64,000 nt of DNA, taken from contig JAYKAV010002419.1 of the NCBI GenBank assembly GCA_035582835.1, positions 367,188 through 431,187 on the forward strand, written 5' to 3'. The stretch is from Phoebastria nigripes. Taxonomy: Eukaryota; Chordata; Aves; Procellariiformes; Diomedeidae. Below the pieces are notes generated by a model, which ran no database searches, was not told where the DNA came from, and saw nothing but the letters and a program-made list of their open reading frames with translations. Position numbers and translations under genes: made by a program. Within the stretch, counting starts at the first letter, position 1. Each line of letters begins with the position of its first letter. Shown in pieces: positions 63,452-64,000 of this stretch.

Positions 63452-64000
63452 CTGGGTGAAAGAAATATAGTTGAAAGACCACATCTCCACTGTTGATTAA
63501 TGTTTCCAGCAAGTCTAACAAAAAAAACCCCAACCATCTCTGCTTGGCCCATGTTTTTTCCAAATGTGCTTTCTTAGCTTAGGTCGCTATAACAGAGATA
63601 ACACTAGGCAGATAGCAACTCTATGTGTTCTGTAATAAACATACTTTTCATAAGGCATTTCAAGGCAATTGGATTACTAACAAACTTTTTATAAAGTTAA
63701 ACTTATCATCAATGTATACCAAGGATCATGTTATTACAGTAAACTATATACAGTAAGGCACTGTCCATGAAATCAAAGAGATATTTCACATCACTTTATT
63801 ATACTGACATTATCGACCAACCTGTAAATACCAGTAACATTTTCATTATCATCACCACTTAACCTTCTTTATGCTTTCAAGTGCCCTTATGTCCAATACC
63901 TGAAAACATGCAATTCAGTTCCACAGAGTAACTCCAAAAATCACGTCAAGGAAGTTCTTTATTGGTTTCTCTCAATGGCTTCCAGATTAAATCTGCTTTT
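63452..64000. other. Non-coding sequence to window end
   Basis: AT-rich sequence with no open frame of note and no repeat recognised. The window ends inside it. Confidence 0.55.

Overview
The window is vertebrate nuclear DNA, most likely from a bird. The direct evidence is three generations of CR1 (chicken-repeat-1) non-LTR retrotransposon sequence: a fairly recent 5'-truncated copy at about 53.8-55.2 kb with the typical CR1 3' end, and two much older relics at about 16.1-16.45 kb and 36.7-37.4 kb. No Alu, L1, bacterial, phage or plasmid feature was seen, and there are no operon-like rows of reading frames. Interspersed repeat content is low, as is usual for birds. The species cannot be named from this sequence.

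No gene can be identified with confidence. Open frames are short, mutually overlapping and mostly low in protein character, so the window looks like a gene desert or the interior of large introns. Layout: 0-16 kb is non-coding, AT-rich and GC-richer patches alternate, and there are a 39-base poly(A) run and a (CA)n tract. At 16.1-16.45 kb two old CR1 pieces lie in opposite orientation. 16.5-36.7 kb is non-coding with homopolymer runs. An old CR1 3' half lies at 36.7-37.4 kb. 37.4-43.2 kb is non-coding. A compact CpG island lies at 43.2-43.6 kb. A decayed tandem-repeat field spans about 44.25-45.84 kb, and a 22-base poly(G) run lies at 46.6 kb. The young CR1 follows at 53.8-55.2 kb. The last 8 kb holds most of the possible gene signals.

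Possible gene signals, all low confidence: minus-strand exon-like segments at 2.9-3.0, 17.5-17.7, 56.5, 57.1-57.2, 58.25-58.36, 60.4-60.7 and 63.4 kb, and a plus-strand one at 61.0-61.1 kb. The most coherent set is a minus-strand GC-box/CCAAT/TATA promoter at 58.4-58.5 kb followed by three exon-like segments whose splice phases agree. Strong splice-donor hexamers are expected roughly thirty times per strand by chance in 64 kb, so these are hypotheses for RNA-seq and comparative alignment, not gene calls. Nothing here proves a new biological system. The items best worth following up are the CpG island, the decayed tandem-repeat field beside it and the 58.4 kb promoter.
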